From an uncultured Pseudanabaenaceae cyanobacterium (GTDB lineage: Bacteria; Cyanobacteriota; Cyanobacteriia; Pseudanabaenales; Pseudanabaenaceae): DNA of 64,000 nucleotides. The notes below the pieces were generated by a model, which did not search any database, was not told the DNA's origin, and was given only the letters and a program-made list of their open reading frames with translations. The stretch spans positions 1 through 64,000 of the forward strand of contig CALGKB010000002.1 of the NCBI GenBank assembly GCA_937927915.1, in the 5' to 3' direction. Shown piece by piece: positions 61,414 to 64,000 of the stretch (its first letter is position 1; the number at the start of each line of letters is the position of its first letter). Position numbers and translations under genes: made by a program.

Positions 61414-62575
61414 CCCCTCTGTTCCGGAATGGACAATGGAAGCCAGGGTGTTACGCTGGCTCACCTTTCTGTGGCTGTTTTTGGGTTTAACCATTCTCTT
61501 CTCTGCTTCTTTCATCACAGCGGACTGGGATTTCGGCCAGGGGTGGAAACTTTTTGCCCAACAACTCCTGTGGGCGACTCTGGGACTGTTCATCTTTCAG
61601 GTGGTTGTGCATCTGCCTGTGAATACTATGGTGCGTTGGAGTTGGGTGGGGCTGTTTGCAGTGATGGTACTCCTGCTGGCTACCTATGTGCCCGGTCTCA
61701 CTGTCTGTATCAATGACTCCTGCCGCTGGTTATCTGTGGGGGGAGGCTTTTTACTCCAGCCCTCGGAACTCCTAAAACCCTTCATCATTCTGCAGGCGGC
61801 GCGGTTGTTTGCCAATTGGTATCAGATTCCCTGGCGCGATCGGTGGGTGTGGCTGGGCATTTTTGCCTTTACTTTGGCGACTATCCTCTTGCAGCCCAGT
61901 TTGAGTATGACAGCCCTCTATGGTACGACCCTGTGGTTAATGGCAATGGCGGCGGGCTTGCCCTGGTGGCAGTTACTCACTGTGGCTTGCAGTGGCTTGC
62001 TGGTGGCGACTGTAAGTGTGACGGTAAAAGACTATCAGCGACGGCGGTTATTGATGTTTTTAGACCCCTGGAAGGATGCTGCAGGGGATGGTTTTCAGTT
62101 GACCCAGAGTTTGATTGCCATTGGGTCTGGGGGGGTATTTGGTAAGGGGTTTGGCTTATCGGAACAAAAGTCTTTTTTGCCCATTCAGGACACAGATTTC
62201 ATTTTTGCGGTGTTTGCGGAAGAGTTTGGCTTGGTGGGCTGCATCTTCTTGCTGCTTTTACTGGCAGTATTTGCTACTTTGGGGTTGCGAGTGGCGATGC
62301 GCAGTCAGACCATGACCGTGCGCTTGGTGGCAACGGGGGCAACGCTTTTGTTGGTGGGGCAAGCTTTTCTCAATATTGGTGTGGCAACGGGGGCACTACC
62401 GACGACGGGGTTACCCTTTCCCATGCTTAGCTACGGCGGCAATGCCATGTTAGCCAGTTTGACGGTGGCGGGATTACTAGTGCGATCGGCACGGGAAATG
62501 ATTGTGTCAGAGGTCACCCCCCTGGAACGAGTACGCCAGTGGCGGCAGAAAAGAAATTCATTCCCGCGTCCCTAG
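61388..62575 (+). CDS. ftsW: FtsW/RodA-family SEDS glycosyltransferase
   Basis: SEDS proteins polymerise glycan strands of peptidoglycan from lipid II; FtsW acts at the septum. The protein has about ten membrane helices and the conserved blocks LLQPSELLKPFIILQAARLF, LLQPSLSMTALYG, FILP-like FLPIQDTDFIFAVFAEEFGL and GLPFPMLSYGGNAMLASL. The GTG at 61388 (VRKFLPFLDPSVPEW) is preferred; GTG 61373 and ATG 61436 are alternatives. The start lies inside the UbiH-like gene. The end overlaps the convergent hemW by 18 bases. Confidence 0.9.
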   Translation: MRKFLPFLDPSVPEWTMEARVLRWLTFLWLFLGLTILFSASFITADWDFGQGWKLFAQQLLWATLGLFIFQVVVHLPVNTMVRWSWVGLFAVMVLLLATYVPGLTVCINDSCRWLSVGGGFLLQPSELLKPFIILQAARLFANWYQIPWRDRWVWLGIFAFTLATILLQPSLSMTALYGTTLWLMAMAAGLPWWQLLTVACSGLLVATVSVTVKDYQRRRLLMFLDPWKDAAGDGFQLTQSLIAIGSGGVFGKGFGLSEQKSFLPIQDTDFIFAVFAEEFGLVGCIFLLLLLAVFATLGLRVAMRSQTMTVRLVATGATLLLVGQAFLNIGVATGALPTTGLPFPMLSYGGNAMLASLTVAGLLVRSAREMIVSEVTPLERVRQWRQKRNSFPRP

Positions 62576-63709
62576 CAATTCCAGCAGGGAGAGATTGACC
62601 AGGTCGGAAAACAGCCAGCCCTCCAGGGGGAGAAGCCGTAACCGATGGTCAATTTGCACCCAACCCCTATCGACAAATTTTTGTAACTGCTGGCATACCT
62701 GGGCAATTTTTTCTTCCCCAAATTCCTGGTGCAGCACCGCCAACTCTATGCCTTCTGCCAGGCGTAATCCCTGCATCAAAGTATCAAATAAGCGATCGTT
62801 TATTTTTTCAGGGACAGGAGGGGGGTATTGTTTATGCCTGACCAGGTTTATGTATTCCCTTATTTTGCGGGGACGTTCCCACCGCCAGTGGTGGACATAG
62901 CTAGCGGCACTCATACCAAAGCCATAGAAGGGCTGATTGCGCCAGTAGGTGATGTTGTGACGACATTCATAGCCGGGCTTAGCGTAGTTAGAAATTTCGT
63001 AGTGTCTGTAGCCTGCTTCTGTCAGTACCCTGTGCGCCAATTTGTACATCTCTACCGTCAATTCCTCCGAGGGCAAAGGGGCACATCCCGGTTGATAGCG
63101 TTTGGCAAAAGCCGTGCCTGCCTCGATCGTCAAGTCATACACCGACACATGGGTAGGGGCAAGGGCGATCGTTTGGTGCAAAGACTCTTCCCAATCCGGC
63201 AGGGTTTGGTGGGGCAAGCCAGAGATTAAATCCAGATTGAAATTCGCAAAGCCCGCCTGGCGGATGAGAGCCACTGCCTCGTAGATATCAGCCACCGAGT
63301 GACCGCGCCCACAACGATCGAGTAAATGGTCCTGAAATGCCTGGGCACCCAAGCTAATGCGATTTATCCCCCTAGCCCGATAGGACTGTAACGACTCCAG
63401 AGAGACTGTACCTGGATTAGCCTCCAGGGAAATTTCTGCCCCTGGCACTAAGTCCCAGCCCTCCCCAAGGGTCTGCAAAATAGCTGCTATCTCTTCCCCC
63501 CCCAACAGAGAGGGTGTGCCACCCCCCAAAAATACCGTTTCTAAACTGCCCCGCCCTGGCAAGTTAGCGATCGTGTCCCTGATCTCCTCACACAAAACCT
63601 GGACGTATTCCGCCATTAACCCCCTGCCCCCCGTAGTGATGGCAAAGTCACAATAAAAACACTTGCGACGGCAAAAGGGAATATGCAAGTATAGCGATCG
63701 GGGCGTCAT
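62558..63709 (-). CDS. hemW: radical SAM HemW-like protein
   Basis: The 383-residue protein starts at ATG 63709 (MTPRSLYLHIPFCRRKCFYC). The iron-sulfur Cys are Cys13, Cys17 and Cys20 (CX3CX2C). Other HemN/HemW landmarks are VFLGGGTPSLL, ISLEANPGTVSLE, GINRISLGAQAFQDHLL, DLISGLPHQTLPDWEESL and the HemN_C tail. HemW lacks coproporphyrinogen oxidase activity in several organisms and acts as a haem chaperone, so the older name is not used. A longer frame to 63808 overlaps the divergent gene and is rejected. Confidence 0.88.
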   Translation of the reverse strand: MTPRSLYLHIPFCRRKCFYCDFAITTGGRGLMAEYVQVLCEEIRDTIANLPGRGSLETVFLGGGTPSLLGGEEIAAILQTLGEGWDLVPGAEISLEANPGTVSLESLQSYRARGINRISLGAQAFQDHLLDRCGRGHSVADIYEAVALIRQAGFANFNLDLISGLPHQTLPDWEESLHQTIALAPTHVSVYDLTIEAGTAFAKRYQPGCAPLPSEELTVEMYKLAHRVLTEAGYRHYEISNYAKPGYECRHNITYWRNQPFYGFGMSAASYVHHWRWERPRKIREYINLVRHKQYPPPVPEKINDRLFDTLMQGLRLAEGIELAVLHQEFGEEKIAQVCQQLQKFVDRGWVQIDHRLRLLPLEGWLFSDLVNLSLLELLGTRE

Positions 63710-63755
63710 AGCAACAAATAAAAACTTCAACAATTGTTTAACTGGGAGCGGGGCA

Positions 63756-64000
63756 ATGATCAATATTCCAGTGGGTTGGTTAGTGCTGGGGTCTCTAGGG
63801 GTAATCACGATCGGTTATATCGCCATTGGCGTTGATATGGACATGACCTTCAGGCGGGGGGACTTTCTGCAACTGAGTTTTTTAATTTTCACCTGCCTGG
63901 GGACAGTGCTAGCTTTAGTGCGAGGTTTAGGTGCCCTCTTTCCTGCGATCGTTGCCAATACCTTAGTGTTCCAGCGGCAGGGGTTAGGGGGACTGATTGT
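63756..64000 (+). CDS. membrane protein, 5' part only
   Basis: An ATG-initiated frame with GGGAGCGGGG just upstream runs open to the window end (81 codons and two bases). It begins MINIPVGWLVLGSLGVITIG and has two hydrophobic helices (about residues 6-27 and 43-63) separated by a short acidic loop (GVDMDMTFRRGDF). No family was recognised. It is divergent from hemW, with 46 bases between their starts. Confidence 0.6.
   Translation, partial: MINIPVGWLVLGSLGVITIGYIAIGVDMDMTFRRGDFLQLSFLIFTCLGTVLALVRGLGALFPAIVANTLVFQRQGLGGLI

Overview
This 64 kb window is from a cyanobacterium that makes phycoerythrin. Three things show this: the phycobilisome genes (a cpeC-cpeD-cpeE-cpeS-cpeT-cpeR operon, a second CpcT-type lyase and the bilin reductase pebA); the photosynthesis genes psbM, a Psb32/TPM homologue, Tic20 and ycf20; and the very frequent palindrome CGATCG (the HIP1 core) throughout. 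No rRNA, CRISPR array, prophage or insertion sequence was recognised.

Layout. 1-2981 (+) is the conserved rpmH-rnpA-PH protein-yidC-khpB-DUF177 block. 2970-6607 (-) is a tight operon: a 36-residue membrane peptide, pyrD, tic20, cpcT, a small membrane protein and an FAD oxidoreductase. 6722-11347 holds a D-lactate dehydrogenase-like gene (+) and, on the minus strand, an AraC-type response regulator, murG, a HEAT-repeat gene and a His-rich CobW GTPase. psbM with its terminator follows at 11441. 11787-16273 (+) is a two-component block: a receiver gene broken by a T9 frameshift, a REC-wHTH-Hpt-REC regulator and a membrane histidine kinase. 16405-19818 (+) is an operon resembling the Synechocystis slr0144-slr0148 photosystem II assembly (PAP) genes, here headed by a pseudo-receiver protein.

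19808-24749 holds a beta-helix/SPOR protein, thiE, ycf20 and dnaN. A clear replication origin lies just upstream of dnaN: ten perfect TTTTCCACA boxes, an AT-rich core and TAG trinucleotide repeats. Psb32/TPM follows. 24809-28125 holds a TPR protein, a dynamin-like GTPase, cobS and a DUF1622 protein. A tRNA-Met comes next, then about 0.9 kb of AT-rich sequence without a gene but with a strong orphan terminator.

29185-33034 (-) is the cpe operon. 33230-40766 is a divergent pair of giant Calx-beta/RTX proteins. 40977-51626 is mostly housekeeping (argH, proS, pyk, rlmD, tRNA-Arg, pebA) plus a VWA lipoprotein with a coiled-coil membrane partner. 51805-59957 (-) is a cell-surface cluster: two more RTX/Calx-beta proteins, a small secreted protein and an SLH porin. 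60208-64000 holds a UbiH-type hydroxylase, ftsW, hemW and the start of a membrane protein.

The genome is compact. Eight of the nine convergent gene pairs overlap at their 3' ends. The features most worth a second look are the origin architecture, the T9 frameshift, the pseudo-receiver joined to the PAP-like operon, the orphan terminator beside cpeR, and the repeat-rich surface protein loci. Coordinates of short sites were read by hand and could be off by a base.
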